A stretch of DNA of 64,000 nt from Pararge aegeria (GCF_905163445.1 NC_053180.1:19830701-19894700); one strand, 5' to 3'; counted from the first letter of the stretch, positions 10,391-21,954 are shown. Made by a program: numbers and translations. Notes: generated from the sequence alone by a model not told the origin.

Positions 10391-10565
10391 CAACGCCAAA
10401 ATGTCAGCCGTTTGCATCAACTACCCTCAGTCCCCAGGGGCCTGTGAAACGAGATTGGATTGTCAGTTTAGGAATACGCCAATTCTATTGTAAAGTGCTG
10501 AGCGTCGTGAGCGACGAAAAGACGGTGTCGCCCACTTTGTTTGCTACAATAGAAAGGGTTTGTAA
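10391..10565 (+). repeat. Family U repeat (U1)
   Basis: Shares TTGGATTGTCA, TTCTATTGTAAAGTGC and a GACAAAA/GACGAAAA block with U2 at 12205-12365, in the same order and orientation. Class unknown. Confidence 0.55.
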
Positions 10566-10990
10566 GGACCCTTCGTACATTTATATTGTGATCGACATGG
10601 ATAAGTCGTGTTCCATAGATGGCAGCACTAACGCGTTCCATTAAATTGCAATTATTTTAACTGATACTTTTAAAGCCTCAAGCATTTATGAAATATTAAG
10701 TATATAGGTCTGTCAGATTCAGAAGGCAGATTCTACCAAGAAAAAGCCGGCAAGAAACTCAGTTGTAGCAAGAGTTTATAAAGACCCTTCGTACATTTAT
10801 ATTGTGATCGACATGGATAAGCCGTGTTCCATAGATGGCAGCACTAACGCGTTCCAAATCCAATTGCATTTATTTCAACTGAGACTTTTCAAGCCTCAAG
10901 CGTTTATGAAACATTAAGTACCTATATAGGTCTGTCAGATTCAGAAGGCAGATTCTACCAAGAAGAAGCCGGCAAGAAACGCAGCAGTTG
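10550..10990 (+). repeat. 216-bp tandem duplication
   Basis: Two head-to-tail units, about 10550-10765 and 10766-10990. Landmarks such as ACCCTTCGTACATTTATATT recur at 10568 and 10784, exactly 216 bp apart. CCATAGATGGCAGCACTAAC, GGTCTGTCAGATTCAGAAGG and GCCGGCAAGAAAC also recur in order. Each unit ends in the family V module. The units are very similar, so the duplication is fairly recent. Confidence 0.9.
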
Positions 10991-11068
10991 CTTTTAATTA
11001 TTGATGATATTGCCGTTTTAGTTGCAGTTTATTATTCTATTACAATTAAGACTAGTCTAAGAGCTTAG

Positions 11069-11298
11069 GCCTCCTTTGGGAGGGACCGAGTTTGAAGAGT
11101 TATGTGCATATTTAATTTAAGCATTTAAAATATTACGCTTCAAAGGTGAAGCAAAAACCATGAAGAAACCTACACGCCTATCCCATACTGTTCTTAAAAG
11201 CGTGCGAAGTGTAACGATCCGCTCTTAGCCAGCCTGGCCTATTCCTTTCTCACTTCCCTTCCACTACAATGGGTTGATAATGATGACGATCATGACAA
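11069..11298 (+). mobile_element. SINE family B, headless (B2)
   Basis: GGGAGGGACCGAGTTTGAA (remnant around the B box), then CAAAGGTGAAGCAAAAACCA and a diverged 3' body ending ATGGGTTGATAATGATGACG. An old, diverged copy. Confidence 0.6.
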
Positions 11299-11300
11299 GT

Positions 11301-11476
11301 AAAACTGACTGCAATCTCATATGGTGGTAAGCGATAGTGCAATCTAAGATGGTAGCGGGCAAACCTTTTTTTTACTCCACTACATGTTAGCCCTTGACTG
11401 CAATTTCCCCTGGTGGTAAGTGATGATGCAGTCTAAGATGGTAGCGGGCTATCTTGTTTGGAAGTGTGGTAGTTAC
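11301..11476 (-). mobile_element. Two tandem SINE C tail fragments (C4)
   Basis: The block ACTGCAAT...GTGGTAAG...GTAGCGGGC occurs at about 11301-11366 and again at 11393-11451, with a T-rich tract between them. Either one tail was duplicated or two headless copies landed together. Confidence 0.7.
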
Positions 11477-11479
11477 ACA

Positions 11480-11744
11480 ATAATAATAAATACACTACGA
11501 CAATACACACATCGCCATCTAGCCCCAAAGTAAGCGTAGCTTGTGTTATGGGTACTAAGATGCCTGATGAATATTTTTATTTTATAAATTATATACATAA
11601 ATACTTACAATAATACATATAAACACCCAGACACTGAAAAACATTCATGCTCATCACACAAACTTTTTCCAGCAGTGGGAATCGAACCCACGGCCTCTGA
11701 ATCAGAAAGCAGGGTCGCTGCAAACTGCGCCAATCGGCCGTCAA
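11480..11744 (-). mobile_element. SINE family A (A3)
   Basis: Reversed full-length copy: ACACATCGCCATCTAGCCCC at the left, B box as GGAATCGAACC near 11677 and the A-box head GCGCCAATCGGCCGTCAA at the right end. Confidence 0.9.
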
Positions 11745-11771
11745 TCTCTAAAAGGTTTCTGGATAAAAGCC

Positions 11772-11877
11772 GGCGTTACTTTTCGGAAATCCATGATATA
11801 TTATGGAAACTAAGCTTAATTTGCTATACTCCTACTTTACGCGGAGTGTGAAGCAAATGAAGCTTAATTTTCATAAT
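11772..11877 (+). mobile_element. Family F, short internally deleted copy (F2)
   Basis: The left end GGAAATCCATGATATATTAT and right end GCTTAATTTTCATAATATGC are inverted with respect to each other with only about 40 bp between them. Other copies have about 150 bp between their ends. Confidence 0.65.
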
Positions 11878-11879
11878 AT

Positions 11880-11955
11880 GCTTAGCGGCAAATCTTTCTC
11901 GGTAGGGTGGTACCAGACGAAAACCCTGTTAGGAGTATGACAGTTATATTAAACC
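11880..11955 (-). mobile_element. SINE C fragment, rearranged (C5)
   Basis: CTTAGCGGCAAATCTTTCTC, GTAGGGTGGTA and CTGTTAGGAGTATG are family C blocks, but out of their normal order. Confidence 0.5.
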
Positions 11956-12204
11956 ATTTATCTCTATTCGGTCTTAGTATAGTTTAGAATATTGTGGAGA
12001 CTAAGAAGATGTAACAGTGGAAGAAGTGCTACTCTAAGACAGTTATGAAGTTTAGCTGTGTATAAATAGACTGTATATGTATATTCTAATAAAGGTACCA
12101 GTTACAAGCACCCGCTCAGTTATCCCAAGCCCCGACCCTTAGGACTCGTACTCGAAATTAGAGGAAGGAAAACAGAACGATTAACATCGCTATAACCTCG
12201 TAAT

Positions 12205-12365
12205 TTGACATGAACTACCCAAGTCCCCGATGGCACGTGAAAATAAATTGGATTGTCATCACAAGAATGCGCCGATTCTATTGTAAAGTGCCGAGTGTCA
12301 AGCGTGACAAAAAGCGACCGTCATTCCTTTGTCACGGTACAATGAATACGGTTTGTGACATTACA
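12205..12365 (+). repeat. Family U repeat (U2)
   Basis: Second, diverged copy of the block described at 10391. Confidence 0.55.
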
Positions 12366-12820
12366 TTTTTTGGGGTTTTTATGCAAATGCTAATAATGGC
12401 CTTTATACTTACCTTTACTAATCCCTAATCTATATCTATTCTAGTAAAAGGAAGGAGGAAAGATTAGAATTTTTTTGTATGTATTCGATAAACACAAGAA
12501 GTAAGTACCTAAATAATACAATTTACCATGAAATTTTAAATTTTATTATATGTGCTTGTAGTGTTTATTTTAATCTGATAGGACATTTAATTTAGGTTTA
12601 TTTTTATAATTTTTGAATATTTTTGCCAATTTGAAATGAATCTCTCTCCATAACCAAATTTGCACACTTTTAATTTAGAAGAATGTGATGCCCTATAAAC
12701 CGACTGTATTTTTACCCTGTATCCATCAACTGGAGACGAAATCAGATATACAATTGTGGAACTACTATATTTTTTTAATATTATATGTATACGTATATGG
12801 AGTGAGTAAATTTTATTTCA
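12366..12820. other. Unassigned stretch
   Basis: About 455 bp, strongly AT-rich, nothing recognised. Confidence 0.5.
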
Positions 12821-13011
12821 TTTATTATTATTTATTTATTGAAGTAAAATTATAAATATAACCTAAAATAAACTATTTAAAAACTAAATAAAATCTAAAA
12901 CGTCCTCGAAACCACCGCAGCGAGGCACAGTTCCTAAGATGCTGGCAGCATTGCCCCTTTGGATGGTCAAACTAATACGTTGGCCAAGGTAACTAACTGC
13001 CCGCTCTAGGA
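12821..13011 (-). mobile_element. LINE 3' end, family O (O1)
   Basis: Shares AAGATGCTGGCAG, a TTTGGATGGTC/TTTGAATGGCC block and ACTAAATAAAATCTAAAAC/ACTAAATTAAATCTAACCC with O2 at 23700. On the minus strand it ends in TTCAATAAATAAATAA, a LINE-like tail. Confidence 0.6.
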
Positions 13012-13212
13012 TTTTTTTTATTGAAGTAAAAATTAAACACATGAAAATATTTATAAAATGTGAAAATAATATTAATCAATTTTAATTAGTATATAAAATG
13101 AAATAGTGAATATTAAATGAATGGCGGAGTCCCAGGAACATTTTACTCTTTCATCAATAAATAATAATAAAAGTTTTACTTCAATTGCGCGTAAAGGTTA
13201 AACGCACTCCCT
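13012..13212 (+). mobile_element. TIR element M, right end (M1)
   Basis: Matches the right third of M2/M3: TAAAATGAAATAGTGAATAT, then AAATGAATGGCGGAGTCCCA and AAAAGTTTTACTTCAATTGC near 13170-13190. It follows directly on O1; the left two thirds are missing. Confidence 0.7.
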
Positions 13213-13799
13213 TTTTTTTACGCGATAAGGACGCCTATTGTACCTTTTCTTTCCTTATTTTAATTGTATTTTAATTATTTTTTTCTTTGTGTACAATAAA
13301 TTGTATATGTTTTGATTTGATATTCGATTGGTAATTGATATATTCAGTGCCACATAAAAGCAGAAATACTAAGAAGAAAATCACATACAATTGCTGGCAA
13401 CAATCAAATTGTGTACAATCAAAGTTGAAACTAACACAACCCAGTGAACAATGTAGGTTAGTAGCTATAGATATTGCAGCATTGCCGGCTTTTGTGAGGC
13501 TGATGGTTAATTGCTTTATATTCGCCCAGCGATGAAGCGCATGTTGGTTAATACGATCAGCCTGCAAATGACAAATATCGTTTCAACGTTGCTTCATATT
13601 ATCGGATAAGGGCTATCGCATGCAGTATGATAGTAAGCGGATTCACTTTATTTTAATCCGACTTCGGTCTCTATCTACCAGTATTGGGGTAGTGTGATAG
13701 TTCTCAGAGCAAAAGCTTTTGCGTTTAGTGTCAGACGCCATGCTTTTAAGTGGACAATTAAAATTCGAATCGGCCTAGTTTATATGCACTTTTGAAACG
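13213..13799. other. Unassigned stretch
   Basis: About 590 bp. Opposed frames at 13271-13567 (-) and 13335-13535 (+) overlap and resemble nothing known to me. Confidence 0.45.
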
Positions 13800-13920
13800 T
13801 AACGTATATGTTTGTAGTGACTACTGCCGATACAGACTCTACCGAGAAGAAGCTGGAAAGAAACTCAGCAGTTGCTCTTTTCCAAAATCAACAATTCGTA
13901 GTTCCAGTTAGATGCCACGT
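13800..13920 (+). repeat. Family V module (V3)
   Basis: CTCTACCGAGAAGAAGCTGG, AAGAAACTCAGCAGTTGCTC and CTTTTCC, as in the tandem duplication at 10550-10990 and, inverted, at 40262. Confidence 0.65.
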
Positions 13921-13927
13921 ATTGGAA

Positions 13928-14012
13928 CGCTTAACCCTAACAGGTTTGCCCACCAGGTAAGATTGCAGTCAGGGGCTAACTTGTAGTGAATAAATAATAA
14001 ACGTAATTTTTT
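13928..14012 (+). mobile_element. SINE C tail fragment (C6)
   Basis: CCACCAGGTAAGATTGCAGT and GGGGCTAACTTGTAGTGAAT are the plus-strand form of the family C tail. Confidence 0.6.
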
Positions 14013-15061
14013 TTGAGAGGAGACCTCGAGTGTCTTTCTGTGCTTTTGTTCCTGCACGTACTGGTCACAGAAGGCCTTAGAAGGTATGTCTTCGCATGGA
14101 CGCATGCTGATGCATGCTGGCAAAGATATGGTCGTGTGCAGCCTAATTTAATTGTATACCAAGGATAATGTTGAAATTGTAGTACTCAGCAAGTAATGCT
14201 ATTAAAGCCTTGAACAGTGCCAGCTCTACAGTCTATTGTTCAGTGCGTAACCCATTGTTAGTGCCTTTAGAAACTTGTATAATAGGTACAGATCAATTTA
14301 TCAATACGTAATGATGGGATGAAGGCAAACAGTTGCTTTGAGGTCAGACAATTGGCAAGACTTACGGTGGGATCTAAGATGTTTACTCACAATTCGGGGA
14401 AGAGTTCTATTATGTTATTAGGTATGTATTATATCTCATTATACAGTTGATGTCGAACTTTCTCAAAGAAAAATAATGATAATGTTGGGATTAAAAAAAC
14501 TCTGATATTAACTTTCCTAAAACTTCAAACAAAACAAAACTGTTGTAAACAAAACTTCAATAAAGGGGTTTTAATAATTTATTATTTATTTTTGTTTTCT
14601 GATCTATGGTTACCACCAACTTTGAACATAAGCAGTACAGAGGTGCCTGCCATGCCAAGTTTTAAGGAATTTATTTATTCGTCCCTCGTGCTCAACTAAA
14701 TCGCTATAATGTTGAGAGAACCAAGTACGTAAACTGATGGAACAATTTGAAACATATATTGCGACAGGTTAGACCGGCCGGGGGCTGCTAGCACGACAAT
14801 GTATATCCACATATATATACTTATTAGAAGAATAGACCTTTCAATCAATTTCAATTTTAAAGATTTTTTTTTTATAATTGTCGTATGCTTATAATGCATA
14901 TTTTAAACAAATCATATGTTCTTATAATAATGCATACTATCATGCAAATTTTTTATATAAAATAATTTCAAAGTTTCACATCTTCCAGGTGTTCTACTTG
15001 TCTCTGATTGATGACGATCTGTTGTAGTAACTCTTTTCAAATGTGAAACTAATATAAATAA
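14013..15061. other. Unassigned stretch
   Basis: About 1.05 kb with no recognised repeat or gene. A short GC-rich block GACCGGCCGGGGGCTGCTAG lies near 14772. Confidence 0.45.
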
Positions 15062-15165
15062 TCTTTACTAATAATATAAATGCGAACTGGTTTTGTTTGT
15101 TGGTTAGTCTTTCCTTTACGTCCTAAGCAATCCATCAACTTCGAAGGCAACAGCAAGTAGTTTTT
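15062..15165 (+). mobile_element. Family X, 5' part (X1)
   Basis: CTTTACTAATAATATAAATG and TTAGTCTTTCCTTTACG match the start of family X copies at 44797 and 46243. Such modules are common in Lepidoptera and may be LINE or Helitron remnants. Confidence 0.5.
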
Positions 15166-15173
15166 ATATACTT

Positions 15174-15358
15174 TCATTATATCGACCCATTACCGGCCCA
15201 ATACAGGGCACGGGCCTTCTTCCACATTGATAAGGGGTTAAGGCCTTAGTCAACCACGCTGGCCAAGTGCGGATTGGTGGACTCCACATACATTTGAGAA
15301 CATTATGTAGAACAGTCAGGCATGCAGGTTTCCTCGCGATGTTTTCCTTCACCGTTAT
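15174..15358 (-). mobile_element. SINE family B, 3' part (B3)
   Basis: CATTACCGGCCCAATACAGG, CCACGCTGGCCAAGTGCGGA, TTGGTGGACTCCACATA and CGCGATGTTTTCCTTCACCG are the reversed family B body. Headless. Confidence 0.85.
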
Positions 15359-16072
15359 ATACTTTAAGTCTACTTATTTGAGAAAAAAGTTTATCGTGTG
15401 TTTCGCTCTATCAACAGTAAATGTTAGCAAGCTCTAATTTATCTTAGTTTTTCTTATCATTTTTCGTCGACTTCGCCTAATAAACAGAAGGCGTGCTATC
15501 CTCTCCCTTAGTGCGAGATGTACACTCACAAATTTTCGATCATCGAGTTTCGATATGCAGTAACGTCGGAGTAAAATGAACTTAATGTTAACAGATTTTT
15601 AAGCTCAAGTTTATCTGAACATCTACTGGCAACGTATTAATTCATCATGAGTAAGGATAAAGCCTAACTATTCTATTCATATTTTGCTGCAGCTATGCCC
15701 TAGAGCTCTCCTATGAGAGAGTCGGTGCCCAGGAGTGATGAGATGATTGACAGTGATGATGGTCCTTGTCATGCCCTAATGTGGGTTGGCAATAACGTCT
15801 GTTCCACGTTATTAAATATCTGTATCAGTTCATTACGTAGGAGCAAATTTGGCTTTTGCCTTTCGCGTTTTATCAAGTCTTTTTCGTACATAGTAAGTAC
15901 CTACTCAACTGTTGTATTTTATTTAGTAGTTTGTCTGAAAAACGTTTTCTATTATTTGTATTACAGTCCCCACATTCGCTAGCCCAAACAAGAGTAGAGC
16001 CGTGTGTCCAAACTATATCACTCTCTGGTATGATTATGGTATGAAGGGTTGTACTGTATGGGGTATTAATGT
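15359..16072. other. Unassigned stretch
   Basis: About 710 bp. 15708-15740 (CTCCTATGAGAGAGTCGGTG) weakly resembles family I. Otherwise nothing recognised. Confidence 0.4.
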
Positions 16073-16262
16073 TAAGTATCCATGATATATTATGAAAATT
16101 AAGTTTAATTTGCTAAAAGGCAGAAGAATCTGTATGGTGTACTTTATAATTTCTTCAATCCTTATACTCCATACCAAACAGATCGTCGACAATGTACCTC
16201 TACACACGTGTCGAGATGTTGAATTTACTTTGTAAAGTAAATTTTCATAATTATTGTTAAAG
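16073..16262 (+). mobile_element. Family F element (F3)
   Basis: Left end TCCATGATATATTATGAAAA, body GAATCTGTATGGTGTACTTT and ATTTCTTCAATCCTTATACT, then an altered right end AAATTTTCATAATTATTG. Non-coding; the minus-strand frame across it is incidental. Confidence 0.75.
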
Positions 16263-17249
16263 CTGATGATCACAACGATAACTCTAACGTTATCCTGCTA
16301 TCACAGTGTTTGTGCACTCGGAAACCATCGAACTTTGCGAGATATGCAGCTTCGTACTAAGGGTAGGTACATGACAGGGAGGCTCGTTATCCGATCTTAT
16401 TAAGGAATTAATTCATTTATTCCATCGATAATAATTAGTATGCGGCGTCCGTTTCGCGCGTCTGCTCTTTATTAATGTCCCCCCCGGGTTCCGTATAATT
16501 TCCTCGTGGAAATAGATCGGTTAATACGGTCAGTGATTCTTGGTAGATAGATAGATAATTTTAGATAAAATATAGGCACTTTAGAAAACCCGTTATGGAC
16601 CGTAACGCACTAATTTAATGCCCAATAATTAAAATTCCTCACATAATGTTATGGATATCGTTATATTATTTCTGATAGTAAATTTAAGGCACACGTTAAT
16701 ATCGTTTTAATAAAGAACGCCTACCATTGTTTTATTTATATGATAAAGCTGTTTGGACATAGGCCATTCATGGTGGAGTAAATGCATAATATTAATAACT
16801 TAACTTTTTATTTTATTTTAATTTATTAATGAATGCTTTGGCACTAAATTGTATTAAACATCTAATTTTAAGGCGGTAACATAAACTTTACTTTAGTTTT
16901 GTTTAATTATTAATTATTGATTGTTTTTTATTATTATATTTACATTTATAAAACAAACAATGACGTTCATAAGTTTTGTAACTTGAGCCTAAACTGAATA
17001 AAGAATTGATTATTGTGATTATTCCGCAGAGGGCCAAAAAAATTATCCTTCAAGATCATTTATATACTCGCGCGAAGATGGCGACAATATTCCGTATCTT
17101 TGTCAAATCTTAACCGTTTCCTTTAACTCTTTATTTGATTGAATTTTTGTATTCTACCATTTAGTTGGTCACCTTGTTATGGGGGTCTTTGAAGATAGGA
17201 TAAGTAGCTCCTCAATGTACCATTATATCACATCACCCAAAGATGTCTG
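16263..17249. other. Unassigned stretch
   Basis: About 990 bp. A CpG-rich patch at 16440-16500 contains a poly-C run and GGCGTCCGTTTCGCGCG. No gene or repeat family recognised. Confidence 0.45.
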
Positions 17250-17350
17250 CGATACGGTTTTTTTCAATATTTCGACCCAGTTTGTCGATCCATAAAACTG
17301 GGTCAAATTATTGACAAACCCCATAATATTATTGTGGTATATACCTGTTT
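17250..17350. repeat. Family L fragments in inverted arrangement (L2)
   Basis: AATATTTCGACCCAGTTT is followed within about 10 bp by AAACTGGGTCAAATTAT, its near reverse complement, and then by the reversed family L tail ATAATATTATTGTGGTATAT. Confidence 0.55.
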
Positions 17351-18196
17351 AAAATCCGTGTAAAATCTTTAGTTATTTCTTATTCGAATTTATTTACTCT
17401 TATTTAAGTATTTATTTTGAGTTTCTTGCGCTCATAAGAGCGGATAAAACTGTAGGGGTAGATAACAATTTTGTCCCCGTGGAGGAAATGTCTCCTGCCC
17501 GTTCAGAGTCAGACGAAGTCGTGAGGGACCGTTAGCGTTATATAAATGGCACGAGGTATTATAAAAAGGCTAATTGGAAAATCGCTATGTTTAGTGTTAG
17601 AATCCCAATGCGGTAAATTAATTCCAACACCTTTGGGAAAACTGAGATGTATCTTATTACTTAGGAACTCTACTAGTTTTCCGACAAACGAAAACACACC
17701 CTATTGTCACACATAAAGATAGAATTTAATACATTCTCGGATCGTTACATACGTTCCTGTAATTTATTCTTTACAGGATACAAAAGAACTTATATCAAAA
17801 ACCTGTAGAGGAAAGTAAACTCAAGGATTTAAACGCAAGGTGTATTTTAGATTGTTGCTATTTTTGTTTAGATTTTGTATGAGAAATAAATTCAAGATAG
17901 CGACGTGTGGGTCGCATTCAGATTGGGGGTAAACACTTAATTATGCCGCTTGTTAAAGAATTTCGCCTAGTTGACCCCAATAGAATTCATTTTATGTCGA
18001 GTATTTCTCGTCAATAGCTTCTGAAAACCGTCTGGTTTTCCTCAAAGTCGACTTTCACGTAAAAGTTAATGCCTTGTACACGATTCATTCCAAGTTATTT
18101 GATAGATTTATAGATACTTCGAGCCTATATTCATCGTCTATTAAATAGTTACTTTAGTATTGACGGCACCATATATCATGATAATAAAACCATTTC
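17351..18196. other. Unassigned stretch
   Basis: About 845 bp. The 62-codon minus-strand frame at 17509-17697 has no recognisable family. Confidence 0.5.
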
Positions 18197-18474
18197 TTTT
18201 TTTTCCACTACTTGTTACTTACCTGATGGTAAGTGTTGACGCAGAAACCTATTAGGGGTATGGCTGTAGGTTATAGTAGTCATATTCCTAATAGGTTTCT
18301 GCGCGACATCGCACCGGAACACTAATATAAAAAGCGGCACGTCTTTGTGTTACTCGGTAGGTAACTAGCCAAATTCAGAAATTATAAAGGGGCAATTAGG
18401 GCCCCTGCTGGGAATCGAACCCGGTACCACCTACTTAAATTTACAGCGCCTACCGCTGTGCCAGGGCGGTCGTT
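18197..18474 (-). mobile_element. SINE family C (C7), nearly complete
   Basis: Tail CCACTACTTGTTAC at the left; right-hand head reads on the minus strand CGCCCTGGCACAGCGGTAGG (A box) and GGGTTCGATTCCCAGC (B box). A short internal inverted piece (CCTATTAGGGGTATGGCTG against CATATTCCTAATAGG) is present. Confidence 0.8.
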
Positions 18475-18542
18475 ACTAAAATAAATGGAAGAAAGTTAGC
18501 TATTAAATTAATTTATATGCATTGCAATCCCAATAAATGAAT

Positions 18543-18575
18543 AAGTCAAACAAGACTGCTCGTCTTGTTTGACTT
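18543..18575. repeat. 14-bp perfect inverted repeat
   Basis: AAGTCAAACAAGAC (18543-18556), a 5-nt spacer TGCTC, and GTCTTGTTTGACTT (18562-18575). Confidence 0.85.
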
Positions 18576-18799
18576 GTCTTGTCCCCTAGAGTGTTCTAAA
18601 GCTAGTAGTTTGCAAAGCAGGTGATTTGTGGGCGTTATTTCATGATGGACAATCCTAATAGTATTTATAGTCGAACACGCAAAGAATTGAGAATATACAG
18701 AACCCTCATTCAGCCATTATTTCACGCAGTGCATTGTGTTCAAAACAGCGAAAACTTCGCACAACAATGCTAGGTCACAAATAATTGCCATTTTCCCTA

Positions 18800-19104
18800 A
18801 CTGATTTTTAAATCTGATGGGAAGTGATGAGCGCGCTTGCCTAGAAGATGCCTATTCACTCTTGATTTGAAGGTACTCATATTGCAGGTACTGGGGAAAA
18901 TGGAAGCTAGAAGGGAATTCTAGATCCTTGCGAATCAGAAACTAAGATGCAAAGCGCTTCGTACGCGTCCGTGGTATATCATGTAGGGATGCAGATCCAT
19001 ATGTGCCTCACGGTGCCTCACGGTTCGATGGTAAAAAAGGTGAGGGGGGAACTAGATCAAACAGTTCTTGAGCACACTCTCCGATATACCTTATACAATA
19101 ATGG
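18800..19104 (-). mobile_element. Probable LINE-derived segment
   Basis: Blocks such as GGAATTCTAGATCCTTGCG, AAGCGCTTCGTACGCGTCCG and GATCAAACAGTTCTTGAGCA resemble a widespread lepidopteran LINE coding remnant, read on the minus strand. I could not recover an intact frame, so the assignment rests on recall of the nucleotide pattern. Confidence 0.4.
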
Positions 19105-19215
19105 TATGAAGTGACTAACCGCCTGTTCGAGAAACACAACTAAAGTAGAGTGGTTCTCGATACTTCAATATTAGTCGTGTACACGGTTTCTGTATGTTAC
19201 TAATTCGGTGCAAAC
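19105..19215 (+). repeat. Segment shared with 39066-39165
   Basis: ACAACTAAAGTAGAGTGG, CTTCAATATTAGTCGTGTAC and ACGGTTTCTGTATG recur at 39066-39165 with few changes. Confidence 0.7.
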
Positions 19216-19546
19216 ACGCTTATCAATTGTAGGCCACCGAGTGAATTCTCCTTGTATATAATAAGTAAATATTCGATAGGAAATTATTCCGGAAACATTA
19301 TTTCAACAAATTCACCCCGAATGAAATCAAAAAAGCAAATTTAAATTCACTAATAAACAGTCCTTCGTTTAATAAAAAAGAAATGCTAAGCAAAATATTA
19401 ATGAGTACATTCTGATTTGATAAAGGCGCGGCCGACTGTTGGCGATAGAGTTTTATAGACTGATGTTTTCACTTGTGATGTTACACTTCTAATGTTTAAA
19501 GTGTGAAAGTGTACGTTTGTTTATTTTTTGTGAAATTGATGGCAGA
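19216..19546. other. Unassigned stretch
   Basis: About 330 bp with nothing recognised. Confidence 0.5.
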
Positions 19547-19752
19547 TCAGAATACTGTTGTCACCACAGCTCTTCCCGCGGGTGTCGTATGTGGCGACTA
19601 AGGGAATATAACGGAGCACGGCCAGCGGCGCCCTCTGGGCTAATACTACTATTTGCTGCGATCAGCAACCCTTCGGCCTAGCGTGGTCATTATGGGCTAA
19701 CCCTCCTGTTGAGAGATGACTTTAGTCCAGCGGTGGACTGCTATTGAATATT
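19547..19752 (+). repeat. Family H repeat, uninterrupted (H3)
   Basis: GGCAGATCAGAATACTGTTG, CCCGCGGGTGTCGTATG, GGCGACTAAGGGAATATAAC, CGGCCTAGCGTGGTCATTAT and CCAGCGGTGGACTG in order. The best uninterrupted copy for reading the H layout. Confidence 0.8.
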
Positions 19753-19811
19753 GAAAATTAACAATTTAATTGAATTGAATTGCAAAAATATCCTTTATTA
19801 CCGATGCATGG

Positions 19812-20125
19812 CTTCCAAGTCAAAGTCAAAGTCAAATATTTCTTTATTCAAATAGGCACATAGATGGCACTTTTGATGCGTTATTATATACAAAAATGTG
19901 TACATAGCAGTGAGTAGTGATGGCGATAACTACAATCGTAAACTTTAAACTAATGCTACGAGGGTTCCAATCGCGCCCTGGTCTAAGAAGAAGCCCACAA
20001 CAAACTTAGCCGGGTGTTCTTTTTGTTATCACCATCTCATATTGTCATTAGAAAATATTTAAGAAGCAACCTGGTTAGAGCAATTGTTTACACCCAAGCT
20101 TTTTTATCGTTTACGTAATCAACAA
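19812..20125 (-). mobile_element. Non-LTR retrotransposon E, 3' UTR (E8)
   Basis: Minus-strand 3' end: the tail appears as repeated AAGTCA at 19813-19837, then TATTTCTTTATTCAAATAGG, AAGAAGAAGCCCACAACAA and GTTATCACCATCTCA. 5'-truncated before the ORF end. Confidence 0.85.
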
Positions 20126-20894
20126 GTTAAACAATCTTCGAAAAATGCTCCATAGAAATAGCTTGCATCCTGGAAACTGACATAATATCCGCTCTGTTTT
20201 CCATAAATATCAAGACAGAATAGACAAGCTTTTTCTAGTTCGAATCTGCATTTCGAATCGCAGCGGCAGAATCACTGCAAACAGACGGATGGTCGCAAAA
20301 GTGCTCAAATTAGGCCAACTTGAAATAAATACATTTTGAATTTGATTTTTTTTACAACTTCCTCAGTCTGGATATCAAATGGAAGAACTTCGCTAGTAGA
20401 GTATGATATTGAAAGTTTGTAATATTTTTTTTTTCATATCAAAATCCCTTCATTGGCAGGGAATTCAACAATCTAAAACTGTTCTTTTATCTTTATTACG
20501 TTACTTAGAAAATTCAGAACTTTCATACAAAATTCAAACACCAGGTATAGCACATAGCATATTATTCATGAAAGCGACTCAAATTGCAGACGTGGACGAA
20601 AATAGATTCATTCGAACTACAAGTTGATTGAATCGAAATATCTCGAGATGTTATAGTTTTGCAAACTGTACCTTCACCTTTCTGTTTTGTTTTACGTTTA
20701 TTTACGTAAAACAAAACGTTGAAGTGACTTGATGATTAGTTGTATCCTTTAGTACCTTCTGAGAACAATGAATATTTAGTACCGTACTTAAAAAACAGAT
20801 ACAGTCATAAAGACAGAGGTGAATCCTCTAAACAATAAATTTCATTCATTATTTTTTAATACTTTTGTCATTTATTTTTACACATAAATATATT
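20126..20894. other. Unassigned stretch
   Basis: About 770 bp. GTTTTACGTTTATTTACGTAAAAC near 20690-20714 is a short palindrome. The 74-codon frame at 20403-20627 is not recognised. Confidence 0.4.
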
Positions 20895-21148
20895 CAAAGG
20901 ATAAAAAAGCTGGGTTGCTAATAATTGATACAACCAGATTGCTCTTCTAATAATTTTAAATGACAATGTGAGTTGGTGATAGTAATAAAGAACACTTGGC
21001 TAAGTTTGTTAGGGGCTTCTTCTTAGAGCAGGATGAGTTCGAACCCTCGTAGCTTAAGTTTTATGTTTACGAATATGGCTAACACATTTTTCATGCAATG
21101 TACGCATCATACTACTTGAATAAAGATATTTTAAGACTTTGACTTTAA
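20895..21148 (+). mobile_element. Non-LTR retrotransposon E, 3' UTR (E4)
   Basis: TTGCTCTTCTAATAATTTTA, GCTAAGTTTGTTAGGGGCTT, CTCGTAGCTTAAGTTT and TTGAATAAAGATATTTTAAG, ending in a TTTGACTTT tail. Confidence 0.85.
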
Positions 21149-21367
21149 AGTGTATTAAGTGTTCAATGTTGTACTGCATAGTGGTTTAACAAATAATCGA
21201 TTCAAAAGATAACCATCCAAAACACAATCGAAACAATGTACAGTATATGTACACAAAATAAATGTTCAAGTTCAACAGAATGACGTTGACGCGAAATTAC
21301 AAATGACACACGTATATTACACTGTCGAGTATATAGCATGTATTAGTTTATATATTATGCGTGTACA

Positions 21368-21500
21368 TGTACGCAACCCACCAACCTGCATTGGAGCAGC
21401 GTCGTAGGTCTATGCTCTAAAACCATCTCTCCTTTGAGAGGCCCCCTTTGCTCGCTCAGCAGTGGGCCTATAATAAGCTGCGGATGATGATACAGACGAT
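21368..21500 (+). repeat. Family I repeat (I3)
   Basis: CCCACCAACCTGCATTGGAG, GTAGGTCTATGCTCTA, a GAGAGGCC block, CAGCAGTGGGCCTATAATAA and a GATGATGA end. Nearly complete. Confidence 0.8.
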
Positions 21501-21954
21501 GGTGAAAAAATAAATCGCTTAGCGCGGCTAAAGAAGATTTCACTTCAAAAATAGATTCAGTACGCTTCCTCTTATGAATCCTTTATCAATCTGACGCAGC
21601 CTTACCGCCAGTATTTTCTATACAGTAATGAATTGCACGTCAAAACCAGCCGCCCGCGCCCGGCGATTACTCCACTGAAATTAATTTCTAACCGCTCGGC
21701 CGTTATTGTTTTTCTTCTGTTATAGTAATTGTTCAAACCCTTTCGATAGTAAACAACACGTGATTTATAGTTTTGCTTATTAAAATATACCGGCACAGGT
21801 AATGGTTGTAACATATGGCAGTTCTAGGTAAATAATATAGCTTTTTGTGAAAAAGCTCGTCGGAGGAAGTATGCTTATTTCTGCGGCTAAGCATTATTAT
21901 TGCAATACTGTGTCCTGGCTTAAGGGTGTGGTTACCGGAGTAAGTACAGGCACA
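21501..21954. other. Unassigned stretch
   Basis: About 450 bp. Includes GC-rich CCAGCCGCCCGCGCCCGGCG near 21646. No family recognised. Confidence 0.45.

Noticed and set aside
13271..13567. 98-codon minus-strand frame and overlapping plus-strand frame
   Set aside because: No recognisable domain, no splice or promoter context, and two opposed frames over the same AT-rich DNA.
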